Shown here: piece by piece, positions 35,567 to 47,239 of the stretch
Layout: each line of letters begins with the position of its first letter
How positions within the stretch are numbered: the first letter of the stretch is position 1
NCBI GenBank assembly: GCA_907164885.2
Contig: OU015503.1
Location: 62,967,222 to 63,031,221, forward strand
Reading direction: 5' to 3'
Source: Dolomedes plantarius
Lineage: Eukaryota; Arthropoda; Arachnida; Araneae; Dolomedidae
DNA length: 64,000 nucleotides
The notes under the pieces: generated by a model
Told to the model about the DNA's origin: nothing
The model's database searches: none
Seen by the model: the letters and a program-made list of their open reading frames with translations, nothing else
Program-made: the position numbers and the translations under genes

Positions 35567-35729
35567 GAGATCTATATTTCTGCATTGCCAGGCATGACAA
35601 AATTTCTAGTATGGTAGTTTTGTTCTTTACCCGATCCACAGGTCGAGTTTAATAAAGGAAAAAACAACACTGGATGTAATGGGAGAAACAGAAGCAAACT
35701 TCGGGAATCAGAGTGACTTTCGAACGACT

Positions 35730-35850
35730 TAGTGAGGGGAAATCTGCTTCGATGCAGCGCGGGTTCGGTTGTTCGTTACTTACAATCCCGGCCAGGGATG
35801 CGGAAGATGTGTAATTCAGTTTCTTCCCAAGTCATGGGTCATGGTTGTTT
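35730..35850 (+). mobile_element. Possible degenerate SINE fragment
   Basis: GCGGGTTCG, then about 15 inserted bases, then CAATCCCGGCCAGGGATGCGG parallels the GGGTTCGAATCCCGGGTAAGG core of the 0.6-kb SINE-like copy. It is weak support on its own. Confidence 0.25.
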
Positions 35851-36063
35851 TTTATTCACAAGAAAGCATGAGTGGGGTAAGAGAGCTTGGATCAAGAACT
35901 TTAGATTCATTAAGGGCATAATATTAATTAGTTTATAACGCTTAAAGCTACGCAAAAATGCCATATAAATTTTCAACGAGCCTTTTTTTTCTGAAATTCG
36001 AGAACTTGTGGTAGATTTTTGTCTTTCAGATGAAGAAAAATTCAATATCTATCGAAATGGCAG

Positions 36064-36096
<33 letters not shown>

Positions 36097-36132
36097 TAGA
36101 TAGACAGATAGATGAAACCAAATAATATTACT

Positions 36133-36284
<152 letters not shown>

Positions 36285-36289
36285 CTGTT

Positions 36290-37550
36290 TAGTGCAATTG
36301 AGGTGGTGTATTTCAAAACTATCCTTACATACTATTAATATGCTTTTGAAAATTGCAAAGTACTTTTTGGCACATATTTTAACAATAAATTTCTTAAGGA
36401 AATATAGATTTAAGTCACATAATTCAGCTATACCTTTATGCAGAAGTGCAATCAGATTCCAGCGTTAACTATATTTTTTTCATTTTTGGATATGGTCAGT
36501 TTTGGTAATTTACCAACAAAATTACAAATAGGACGATTACGTAGCGTTTCCCGATAATTTTATTGACCTGCAGTCGTAAGTAAAGGCAATACGGAACCTA
36601 AAAAATATAAGGGGTATTTAAAGACTTATCATACTTTAATTATGCAAAGATGTATCCTTTTAAGAAGAATTTTTTTTAGAAATGCCTTATATTTCCGTTA
36701 AACGTACGTAGAATGACTCTGTTATGGCACGTAACTTGGAAGAATTTTCAAATAATTAAGTTTCAACTGTTTTATGGGGATAGTTGACTTTCAAATTACC
36801 AAAAATCGAACAAAAATTGGAATATTTTTGGTGTATTAATATTTTAAAAATATGTAAATATTGGAATAAAATGCATTTAAAATATCTTGTTACAATGCAT
36901 TTAAAATATCTGGTTAAAAGTAAAATGAAAATTTGGTGGATTTAGAAAAGTAAGTATTAAAAATGGGTGAAAAAAAACATCTTTTAAATGGCTTTTTGTC
37001 AAAATGAGTCATTTCCAGATTTCCAAGTGCTTAAATTGCTCCTTGAGTCATAATTTTTGACGACATTTTATAAAATTTACAATAAAGATTCCTCTAATAG
37101 ATCAAAATAAAGTTATGTATCCATTTCATTTTTCGACGTCATTCAGATTATCAAAGTTTAACTTAAGTGCAGAAAAGTACAAAAATTTGACGAAAATTCA
37201 GATTACAAGCATTAAAAATATTTCCTAAAAATTAATTATTCAACGAAAGCCCAGAGAAATACATAACTCTGTTCAAAATATATTTATAAACACTATAAAT
37301 GCAACATCAAGCGGGAAAGTTAAAAATTGGATTGCAAGGAGCATTAAAAAGAAAATAATAATAATTTCAGTTTTTAAAATATATTTTTTAAAACATTTAT
37401 AAAATTTCATAAGGTCTTTGATATAGTTGTATTTTAATAAATATATATGCAAAATTTCATAACTCTGGGATAAAAATTTCAAAAATCGATTTATAATGTC
37501 CACCATCCCCTTAAGCTGTTCAATTAAAATGATTTTCTGAATGAGATTAT
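36290..37550. other. Gene-poor stretch
   Basis: AT-rich. The only local repeat is a doubled ATGCATTTAAAATATCT near 36870-36912. The 97-codon minus-strand frame (37273-37566) is Ile/Leu/Lys-rich with no domain. Confidence 0.5.
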
Positions 37551-37559
37551 CTCCTTCGT

Positions 37560-37862
37560 GAAACAATTATTGCTATTGCAATTTTTGTCTCTTATTTTGT
37601 CTCTCTTGCTCTGTTACAATCCTAATCACTTTTGCAGCGGGAAATTCTTGAAACGAAAGGGCCCATTGCCAGGAACGCCTTTCGAATCGGACCCTGGCTG
37701 GGGAATATTACCCTTCCCTTCCACCGCCCAACTCCTCTGGCTTCATCCAAACTGAAACAGAAAGCTGATAGTAAAATGTATATCCCTCGCAGCTCCGCCC
37801 AGCGGGGCGTGCCCCTATGCACTGTGTCATCTTCGTACGCTGTAAATTTTCTACCGCAATTC
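37560..37862. other. GC-richer unassigned stretch
   Basis: Four overlapping frames on both strands (37558-37896) reflect low stop density in GC-richer sequence rather than four genes. None has a recognisable domain, and codon use does not single out one frame. Confidence 0.4.
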
Positions 37863-38249
37863 GTGTTAGATAGGGATACGTAATTTTTGCATTCACGAAA
37901 CAGATGCGAATAAATGCGATTTTGCCGATATAAGCGAATAAATGCGAAAATTATTTTTTGTTCTTACTGTTCTTCGGCGAAAACTCAGCGATAAACGGTT
38001 TTTTAAGCGAATTTGGGTAATATTAGTAAGAATTTATCAACATAATTGCTTATCTAAGACCATCCACGGTCTTAGATAAGCAAGACCTCACGAAATTTGC
38101 TTATTTCTTATTGCTAGAGACTTAAGGAAGAGAATGTGGAGAATACTACAATGTCAATGTTAGCTTTTAATTAAGAATTGTGATACTTACCTAACCAAGT
38201 AAGTAAAATTATGATGTTTATTTTGATAAATGTGAAATTTTTGAATTTA

Positions 38250-38275
38250 TTTATATCTATCTATCTATCTATCTA

Positions 38276-38334
<59 letters not shown>

Positions 38335-38338
38335 TATA
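38250..38338. repeat. (TATC)n(TA)n microsatellite
   Basis: A few TATC units are followed by a TA run up to the MITE end. Confidence 0.9.
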
Positions 38339-38510
38339 CAGTGGAATCTCGATCTATCGTTTTTCAAGGGACCGACTGAACTCAACGATAAATGCGGGAA
38401 AACGATAGATGCGGGAACATAAAAAGCAATAAGATCGTCTGGACTGGGTGAAATCAACGACACATACAGGAAAACGATGATTCGGAGAACGATCGATCGA
38501 GATTCCAGTG
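38339..38510. mobile_element. 172-bp pogo-like MITE
   Basis: The left end CAGTGGAATCTCGATCTATC and right end (minus strand CACTGGAATCTCGATCGATC) are near-perfect inverted repeats. TA flanks both sides. The interior repeats AACGATA and GCGGGAA motifs. There is no coding capacity. Confidence 0.85.
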
Positions 38511-38774
38511 TATATATATTTGAGAATAAATGAGAAATTTTATACGTTGTAATTTTTATTTTTGCGAAATTTCGATATTTTTTATGCGAAATTTACGTAC
38601 CCCTGGTGATAGACGGTGTTTCTTTTCCGGAGTGGGCTGGAGGGCTGTCAATCACCGATAAGAGTTTAAAGAAATTCCCCATTCGTAATTAATTACTCTC
38701 TCCACTGTACTCATTGATTGTGTTGTGCCTTGCAGGGAAGCCCTTATCAAGGGAGAAACCCAAGTCCAGAGCTA

Positions 38775-39225
38775 CAGTAAAACCTCGTTTAACCGAACTA
38801 ACTGGCACAATAGGCAATCCAGATAATCCAGGTAATATGGATAATAAGCAAAACAAAATTCTTAACTAAGCAGACTTTACTACGAAAAAAGTTATGTTTT
38901 GTAACAAAATTACATAGTATTGTTTACAAGACATTAAAAAATATAAAAATAACTTTTCTGAGTCAATCCACGTCAGCGCCTTGTGACACGCGAGTAAATC
39001 TTTCCTAAACTCAGAGGAAAAATCATTTTATTGCCATAATATATTGCATAATCTATGCAGGAACTGTACTTTGAATCAAACTAAACAGCGAATATTTGGC
39101 GTACTTATAGTTACGTTCTTGCTATCATAGTTAAAAATTATTATCTAATGGGAACATTAAATTTTTAAAATGTCTACAAATTTGATCCGGATTATCCGGA
39201 GATCCGGATAAGCGAGGTTTTACTG
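38775..39225 (-). mobile_element. Pogo/Tigger-like non-autonomous element, copy 2 (451 bp)
   Basis: The ends CAGTAAAACCTCGTTTAACC and (minus strand) CAGTAAAACCTCGCTTATCC are inverted repeats. TA occurs at 38773-38774 and 39226-39227. The body is the reverse-orientation homologue of 26303-27346 without the nested TTAA element. Only the ends and non-coding body remain. Confidence 0.88.
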
Positions 39226-39579
39226 TACTTTTACGGTGGAGATGTTATTTATTTATTTATTTATTTAATTTTTTTTTAACAGGGAAAATTAGTAAGTCCA
39301 TCTCTGATCAGCATGTGATAAGGGTTTCTCAATATTCGTGGTTTATAGGAGGAAAATTTAAGTGTTTATATAATGGACTTTTTTACACTTTAGTCAAAAA
39401 TGAAGAATTTTCAAGAACAAATAGAATTTACAAGTTCTTTAAGCATTTTTAAGGTCCGTGGGAACCCTGATCAAATAAGTAACGCCTCAAGCTACGATTT
39501 TAGAGTATACTGAGGGTCGCTTAGCGACGTTTAAAAATTATAAGGGATCTCACAATGGCAGTTTTATTATTTTCGTGTT

Positions 39580-40510
39580 CAGAAGCTTTAGTCCCTAACG
39601 CAATTATAAGTTATTTTTCTTCATCTACCTTACAGTTAAATGTACTAATTTCATGTTCAGAAGCTTTAGTCCCTTAATATCATGCCCTTAGTATACGCGA
39701 AACGTCCCTTAACCCTTTGACGCGCACAATATTATTTTATCGAATTTTATCGTTGAACGTTGGAAAAGATTACAACTTTGCACAAAGTTAAGAGAATTTC
39801 GTTATGACACGTTGGTGATTAAGCTTTATAGGAAAATAATACTTCAGATGAAAGAATTTTAAGAGAATTTGCTTTCCATTCATAAGAAAAATTATGCAAA
39901 AAAAAATTCTTTATGCATGAATCATTATTTTCATGTTCTTCCCTGAAGATTTGGTCTGTTAGCTAACGATAAGTTATTTTGCTGTACCTACAATGCAGTC
40001 GAGTGTATTATTTTAACGTTCAAAAGCTTTAGTCCCTAAACTAACGATGTTTTTTGCTGTATCTACAATAGAGTTAAGTGTATTATTTTCATATTCTGAA
40101 GCTTTAGTCCTTTACCCACCGATAAGTGATTTTGATATATCTACAATACAGTTAAATGTATTATTTTCGTGTTTGGTAGCTTTAGTCCCGTACCTACCAA
40201 TAGGTTATTTTGCTCTGATCGTAAATCACGGAAATTAACGATATCGATATTTACGATAAAATTAGGTGTATTATCTCCATGTTCAGAAATTTTGGTCCAT
40301 TAGCTAACGACAAATTATTTTGCTCTATCTACAATATGGGCAAATGTATTATTTTCAGGTTCAGAAGCTTTAGTCCCTTAGCTAACGATAAGTTATTTTG
40401 CTGTATCTCCAATACAGTTAAGTGTATTATTTTCATGTTCAGTAGCTTTTCTCCCTTACCTGCCGATAAGTTATTTTGATATATCTACAAAACAGTTAAA
40501 TGTAAAATCT
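39580..40510 (+). repeat. ~78-bp tandem array, about 8-10 units
   Basis: TTCAGAAGCTTTAGTCCCTT and GATAAGTTATTTTGCTGTAT recur every 77-78 bp, with a gap of unrelated sequence at about 39690-39930. Two 60-66-codon frames across it are repeat translations. Confidence 0.8.
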
Positions 40511-40901
40511 GTTTTAAACTTACATAAAATATTATGAATATTTGTACGAAATGTTTTAGTAATCTGAACTTTTTTTTAATTTAAAATAAAAGTATCCATG
40601 CGCTCTAGACTATGCGAATTCGGGAGAATTTTTTGTGTGATGGCGCTCGAGAGCTGAATCCTTTCGAAATTTACTCTTCCGACGTGTGTGGGATTTACAA
40701 TACAAATATTAACGTAAAATTGCGATTAGAATATTACAGAAAATAATAATTTATTACATAAGAAAATTTTTAATTATTCACACAATTCTATACATTAATA
40801 TGATGATTTTCAAAAAAAAAATAATACGATTATTAGAATTTGTCACTTCAGTTAAATTCAAAATGCGTGGTTTACATTTGTTCGTACTTTATACAGACTT
40901 A

Positions 40902-41070
40902 AGGCCTGTTCACAGAGAATCCGTCAGAGTCAGCATTTCTCTATTGAAATATATTTAACCAATTACAAACCTCCAAACGATTAGCAACGAAACTGTTAAG
41001 ACATGTGATTGGTTTAAAATATGTCAATACGAACTACGCTGACGCCCTAGGATTCTGTGTGAACAAACCC
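40902..41070. mobile_element. Harbinger-type MITE, second copy (169 bp)
   Basis: The ends AGGCCTGTTCACAGAGAATC and (minus strand) GGGTTTGTTCACACAGAATC are inverted repeats. The flanks are TTA (40899-40901) and GTA (41071-41073), one base off the expected duplication. The middle (TTGAAATATATTTAACCAATT, CAAACCTCCAAACGATTAGC) matches 5305-5350 of the first copy. Confidence 0.8.
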
Positions 41071-41257
41071 GTATCATATCGGCAGTTATAGTTAACGTCA
41101 TATAATGTTCATATTACATTAAAATGATATGTAAACTACTTTTAAGAGGCCATGACCCCAAGACGATATTAAACAAGGGGGCTGCCTTCAACGGAGGGTA
41201 ATTCATGGTAAGCATATGCGATGAACTTGTGTTTTTAGCAAGTTTAGTACGTTAACT

Positions 41258-42120
41258 TAGGGATGCGACATCGATGTCGATGTTTTCAAAACATCGATGT
41301 TTTGATAAAAACATCGATGTTTTAAACATCGATTTATTGAAGCCGATGTTTTTTTAACATCGATGTTTTGTGCTCGATGTTTTACATTGTCTCGATGTTT
41401 TTTTTTTAATGAAAAAGTACCGCAATAAAAAAAATTTACCACGTAGCATAATTTTCACACTCAGTAAATGTAAGTCTGAATTCTGAAAAGGACGAATACA
41501 AAAGGGGGAATGATTCCTTAGCAAACAGACAAATAGCAATTAACAACCAATAAACCAATCAGAGCGCTTGGAATGTTCCTGACACTCCAGAACCTTCCAT
41601 GGGGTTTTATTTTACAAATAGTATATACACGAGTGCATCCATTTAAGTTTTTATTTTTTTCTGGTTTTATATAAGTTGACGTTAATATTATTAGTAAGAT
41701 GCCTTCCAAAAGTACCGTTTGGGAATATTTTTACAAAACCACTGACAAATTGGCGAAATGCAATATTTGCCTAAGTCCCTCAAAACTTCTGGCAATACCA
41801 CGAATTTATCTGGACATTTGAAGGCAAAACATGGCGGTATTTATAAAGAGAATTTTGAGTCATCAATCCCAAAGCAACCAAGTTTTTGTCATTTGTGCCT
41901 GCCCAATCAGAGAGAATTAAATCACCCCTCCCCCCACGACTAACGGAAGTAACATTAATGTTAGAGATTACTAAACCAGTTTTGAAAGATGGATGTTCTA
42001 AAACATCGATGTTTAAAAACATCGATGGTTTTTAGGCGATGTTTTATTAGCATCGATGTTTTAATATTGAATATCGATGTTTCAAAACATCGATGTTTTG
42101 TTGTCGATGTCGCATCACTA
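41258..42120 (+). mobile_element. hAT-type element with BED remnant, 863 bp
   Basis: The ends TAGGGATGCGACATCGA and (minus strand) TAGTGATGCGACATCGA are inverted repeats. A perfect 8-bp duplication CGTTAACT flanks it (41250-41257, 42121-42128). Each end carries many ACATCGATGTT palindromes, the kind of subterminal repeats hAT transposases bind. Inside is a BED zinc finger with a frameshift and no catalytic domain. Confidence 0.92.
41699..41943 (+). pseudogene. BED-type zinc finger of a hAT transposase, frameshifted and truncated
   Basis: From ATG at 41699 the frame reads MPSKSTVWEYFYKTTDKLAK then CNIC, the start of a BED finger with its Cys pair. A frameshift near 41770-41772 follows. The next frame gives KSLKTSGNTTNLSGHLKAKH, with the His pair (H-x4-H). 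Together these are the C-x2-C...H-x4-H ligands of a BED domain that binds element ends. The protein then runs into KQPSFCHLCLPNQ and a stop. The RNase-H-like catalytic core and dimerisation domain are deleted. It is inactive as a transposase. Confidence 0.85.
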
Positions 42121-42479
42121 CGTTAACTTGCGTTTTGAAAAATTAATATAAAGGACTAAAGATCTGAATGTTATAAGAGAAATTACACAGCTCACGTAAA
42201 TAGCAGAAAGATTAAATTAATAAAACATTTTTCGATTTGCTTTTGATACACACTAAATTCTTTAACAATACAATTAATTCGATGGCAAATGATATGAAAT
42301 AAAAAAATATAGCAAAAAAAAATACAGATATGTTTTGTCCTTTCTTATATATTTTATCATAGCATATACGATAAAGCGCGAGTTTTAATGTAAACATAAC
42401 GTGTTACTTAAAATGATATCACAGGGAAAAATGCAATACGGCCAGAGAATCCCAAATTAAAATGACAATTAGCGCATTT

Positions 42480-44340
42480 TTATGTCCTAGTTCCGGTTTT
42501 ATGTACTGTTTTCAATTTTTGCGAAGTGCATTGTAAATTTTAAACACCGTGACATAGCGAAATTGTGCTCGATTTCGATTTTTTTACATGGGTAAATTAT
42601 AATTAAATCTCTTAAATATCTATAATACTGGCTTATATGTGCAAATTCTACGCAGAGAAAATTATATTTGTGCTTGAAAGCTTCGAAAAATACGCCATAA
42701 TGAATAAAAACACCTCCATATCTTTTAGTAATATGCAAGTGTACTTTTCATTGTTTATTGTCAATTTTTAACACCTCGGTATAATGAAACTGTGTTCGAT
42801 ACCGATTTATTTACGTGGATAAATAATTATAATAATTCTTAAATGTATGTAATACTGCATAATATGTGAAAAATTTACGTATTGGAAAGAATATTTTATG
42901 ATTCAAAGATTTGAAAAATAAAGCATAATATGAAAAAAAAAACACTTTCGAATCTTTTAGTGATACCCATGTGCAATCCTAATTTTCAACACCGAGGTAT
43001 TATGAAACAGTGTTTTATATAGATTATTTTACGTGGATAAATAATTTTTATACTTCCCAAATATGTATGACACTGAAAACTATGTGCAAATTTTATGCAT
43101 AGAAAAGAATATTTTATGCTTTAAAGCTCTGAAAAATACATCATAATACGAAAAAAACACGTTCACTTGTTTAGTGATATCCAAGAACATTAATGTGCAT
43201 TGTTAATTTTAAATAACTGTGGTATAAAGAAACTGTGTACGATACCGATATTTTACGTGGGTGTATAAATATTATTTTTCTTAAATATATGTAATACTGC
43301 ATTGCACGTGCGTGATGTACTCATAAGAAGGAATATTTTATGTTTGAAAGGTCTGAAAATTACTGCATAATAAACAAAAATACTTCCATACCTTTTAGTG
43401 ATACCCAAGTGCATAATAAACAAAAACACTACCATACCTTTTAGTGATACCCAATTGCATTGTTAATTTTCAACACCGAGGTATTACGAAAGTGTGTTTT
43501 ATATCGATTATTTTACGCGGATAAATAATTTTTATTCTTCGCAAATATGTATGACACTGAATACTATGTGCAAATTTTACGCATAGAAAAGAATATTTTA
43601 TGCTTGAAAGCTCTGAAAATTCATCATAATACAAAAAAGACACATTGACTTTTTTAGTGATATCCAAGAACATTTTTGTGCATTGTTAATTTTAAATTGC
43701 GGTATAACGAAACTGTGTACGATACCGATATTTTTACGTGGATGTATAGTTATTATTTTTTTAAAATATATATAATACTGCATTGCACGTGCGCAATGTA
43801 CTCATAGGAAGGAATATTTTATGTTTGAAAGGTCTGAAAATTGCAGCATAATAAACAAAAACACTTTCATACATTTCAGTGATATCCAAGAGCATTGTTA
43901 AATTGTGCATTGTTAATTTTCAACACCGTGGTATACCGAAACTGCGTTCTATTTCGACTTTTTTACGTGGAAACATAATTATTATAATTCTTAAATGTAT
44001 GTAATACTGCATTATATGTGCAAAATGTATGCACTGGAAAGAATATTTTATGCTTGACAGCTTTGAAAACTACTGCACAATAAACAAAAACACTTCCATA
44101 CCTTTTAGTGATACCCACGTGCATGGTTAATTTTCAACAACGAGGTATTACGAAACTGTGATTTATACTGATTATTTTACGTGGATAAATAATTTTTATA
44201 CTTCGCAAATATATATGACACTGAATACTATGTGCAAATTTTATGCATAAGAAGAATATTTTATGCTTTAAAGTTCTGGAAAATACAGCATAATAAACAA
44301 AAACACTTTCATACCTTTTAGTGATATCCAAAGATGATTT
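42480..44340 (+). repeat. ~215-240-bp tandem array, about eight units
   Basis: TTTTACGTGGATAAATAATT recurs at roughly 42808, 43027, 43250, 43487, 43729, 43960 and 44174. TTTTCAACACCGAGGTATTA, AAAGAATATTTTATGCTTGA and AACACTTCCATACCTTTTAG also recur. Several minus-strand frames of 60-80 codons repeat the same peptide and are artefacts. Confidence 0.9.
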
Positions 44341-44689
44341 AGTGAAGCACTTTTCAATTAGTTGCCGCATTGTTATCTATGACTAAAAAATTCCTTATGT
44401 AATATAATAGACCAAAAGTAGAGGCTTCAACCCAGTTTGTAAATTCCAACTCATTATGAATAATTAATTTCAAAGCAAATTTTTTTTTTCTTGCACTGAT
44501 TTTTAGTATTAAAATTAATATCCAAGAATACAATGAAAATTTACATTCACTGCTTCGGCACCACCAAAAAAAATTAATGACCAAGTTTGTTCTGTTTTCT
44601 CATTCACCACAAGAGAAAAACCATGTTATGCCCCTCGTGTCAGAACAAACAAATACTAGAATCCAGGGAGCTTGCAGGATCAACTTAAC

Positions 44690-45245
44690 TCTTCCCTGAC
44701 ACCGGCTGAAATGAAAGTTTTCCGAACATGTGCTTAGTTGTTGAACAGCGACTCTTCCCGATTGGCCGGCTCTTTGAAATTCCCACGCTACCGACCAATG
44801 GTAGAGTCAGTCAACGTCATGGCATGACGTCACTTTTAATGGCTGCCAAGGCTTTCTTAAACGTCCTTCCTTGGAATGCAGTTTTTTATTCTCCACTTTG
44901 GCGCCTGTAATCTTTTTCAGCTGGGCTGCTTTCTCTCTCTCTCTTTCGTTTTTTTTTTTTTATTTAGATTACTTCATTATTTTTTTTCCTGCTCTTCCAT
45001 ATGATTCTACTGGAGTAGCTTTAGTTTAGAGAGAGCAGTTTGATTTTCCTGTTCCTATTTTTGCTCTTATGTAAACAAAAGTTGCTCTAAAGTTTGATAC
45101 AAAGCCACAACATCGAGTGTTTTTTTTGCTCCCGCATTCTGCAGCTTTTCCAGTCACAGAAGCGTGCACGGCCTTATGCACAGACAGAGAGAGTCGGTGG
45201 GGTGTTCGCGAGTCGCGTGCGACTTGCGTGTGGGTAAGGGGGAGG
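44690..45245 (+). promoter_or_regulatory. Candidate promoter with CRE and CCAAT motifs
   Basis: This GC-richer island lies between two satellite arrays. It has an inverted CCAAT (ATTGG, 44761-44765), a forward CCAAT (44795-44799), and a perfect cAMP-response palindrome TGACGTCA at 44825-44832, all within 75 bp. A CT-rich run follows at 44929-44948. About 400 bp downstream is G|GTAAGG (GT at 45234-45235), a strong splice-donor-like site on the plus strand, after a CpG-rich stretch (GTTCGCGAGTCGCGTGCGAC). This could be a promoter plus non-coding first exon, but the motifs are short and no downstream exon is seen. The local frames (44728-44910, 45117-45368) match no family. Confidence 0.3.
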
Positions 45246-45379
45246 GGTAAAAACCCCTGGGCATATCTGGTAGTTTCGTTTTATCAGGAACTTCTGAGTC
45301 GCTTGGAATCCGACGTTATGACGTTAGTGTCGATGGGCATATTATCAAAAATTCGTATCGCGATTTAAAATATATATAT

Positions 45380-47230
45380 ATAGTTTACTTTTAGCAATCT
45401 TAAAATTTTTACAAGAGCAATCTTAAAAAGTAAAATTGTGTACTTCATCAAAATAGCAATTATAAAATTTACTTTTAATGTATGCTGAGAAATTTTGTTA
45501 ATCTGGTACTCAGTATATATTTTTTGGATATTTTTAAGCATTTTATATTTGGGATTTTTTTCTCACAGCATAAATGCTTTGCAAGTTTTAAATAAATTAA
45601 TAGTTAATAGTTCTTTAATAAATTAATTTATTTCGATCAACGAGGATCACTTTAAAAATAACAATCCCATTTTTTTAAAATTTACTTTTAGCAATCTTGG
45701 AAAATTATTTACTTTATCGAAATAGAAAATATAAAATTTACTTTTAATGTATGCTGACAATTTTTGTTAATTTGGTACTCAGTATATATTTTTTGGATAT
45801 TTTTAAACATATTTTATATTTAGGATTTTTTTCTCACAGCATAAATGCTTTGCAAGTTTTTAATAAATGAATAGTTGATAGTTCTTTAATAAATTAATTT
45901 ATTTCGATCAGCGCGTATGATTTAAAAATAACAATCACTTTTTTTAAAAAAAAGTTTACTTTTTGTAATCTTGCAAAATTATTTACTTTAGCAATCTATA
46001 TAAATTCTTACAAGAGCAATCTTAAAAAGTAAAATTGTTTACTTTATTAAAATAGCAATTATAAAATTTACTTTCAATGTATGCTAAGAATTTTTGTTAA
46101 TTTGGTACTCAGTAAATATTTTTTGTATATTTTTAAACATATTTTATATTTGGGATTTTCTTATCACAGCGCAAATTCTTTGCAAGATTTTAATAATTTA
46201 ATAAATTAATAAATTAATAGTTGATAGTTCTTTAATAAATTAATTTATTTCGATCAGCACGTATGACTTTAAAAATAATAATCACATTAAAAAAATTACT
46301 TTAGCAATCTTGCAAAATTATTTACTTTAGCAATCTTAAAATTCTTACAAGAGCAATCTTAAAAAGTAAAATTATTTACTTTATTTATAAAAATAACAAT
46401 TAAAAAAATTACTTTTAATGTTATACTGAGAAATTTTGTTAATTTCGTACTCAGTATATATTTTTTGGATATTTAAAAAAATATTTTAAATTTGGGATTT
46501 TTTTCTCACGGCAAAAATTTTCCACAAGTTTTTGTTCTTTAATAAATTAATTTATTTCGATCAGCTCGCATGACTTTGACAATACCAATCACATATTTTA
46601 AAAAAGATTTACTTTTAGCAATCTTTCAAACTTATTTATTTTATTTATCAAAATAGTAATTAAAAAATTTACTTTTAATGTATGCTGAGAAATTTTGTTA
46701 ATTTCGTACTCAGTGTATATTTTTTGGATATTTAAAAAAATATTTTACATTTGGGATTTTTTCTCACAGCAAAAAATTTCCTTAAGTTTTTGTTCTTTAA
46801 TAAATAAATTTATTTCTATCAGCTCGTAAGACTTTGAAAATACCAATCACATTTTTGTAAAAGGTTTACTTTTAGCAATCTTGCAAAATTATTTACTTTA
46901 TTTATCAAAATAGCAATTAAAAAATTTACTTTTAATGTATGCTGAGAAATTTTGTTAATTTCGTACTCAGTACATATTTTTTGAATATTTAAAAATTTTT
47001 ACATTTGGGATTTTTTTCTTACAGCAAAAATTTTCCTTAAGTTTTTGTTTTTTAATTAATTAATTAATTTCGATCATCTCGTATGACTTTGACAATACCA
47101 ATCATATTTTTTAAAAAAATATCTTACTTTTAGCAGTCAAACATTTTTTTTTACTTTAGTATCAATTTAACAAATAAAAATTAATTTTAATTTATACTGA
47201 GAAGGTTTATTAATTTCTTGCATAATATAT
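45380..47230 (+). repeat. ~255-340-bp tandem array, about seven units
   Basis: TACTCAGTATATATTTTTTG recurs at about 45510, 45778, 46108, 46449, 46708, 46965 and, degenerate, 47218. AATTAATTTATTTCGATCAG and TTTACTTTTAATGTATGCTG also recur. The first three units carry an extra block (ACAAGAGCAATCTTAAAAAG), giving two unit lengths. Confidence 0.88.
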
Positions 47231-47239
47231 ATATTTTTT

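Larger units (their letters stand above)
37871..38605. mobile_element. Non-autonomous hAT element, 735 bp, with 8-bp duplication
   Basis: The left end TAGGGATACGTAATTTTTGC pairs with the right end (minus strand CAGGGGTACGTAAATTTCGC). The flanking octamers GTGTTAGA (37863-37870) and GTGATAGA (38606-38613) agree at seven of eight positions. Subterminal GCGAATAAATGCGA-type motifs repeat. A 172-bp MITE and a (TATC)n(TA)n tract are nested inside. No transposase is visible. Confidence 0.8.

Noticed and set aside
37558..37896. A protein-coding exon in the GC-richer stretch
   Set aside because: Four overlapping frames on both strands are equally open and none resembles a known protein, so there is no basis to pick one.
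42499..44370. Several similar minus-strand frames as a tandem gene family
   Set aside because: They track the 215-240-bp array, lack any domain, and are closed by stops at different places in each unit.
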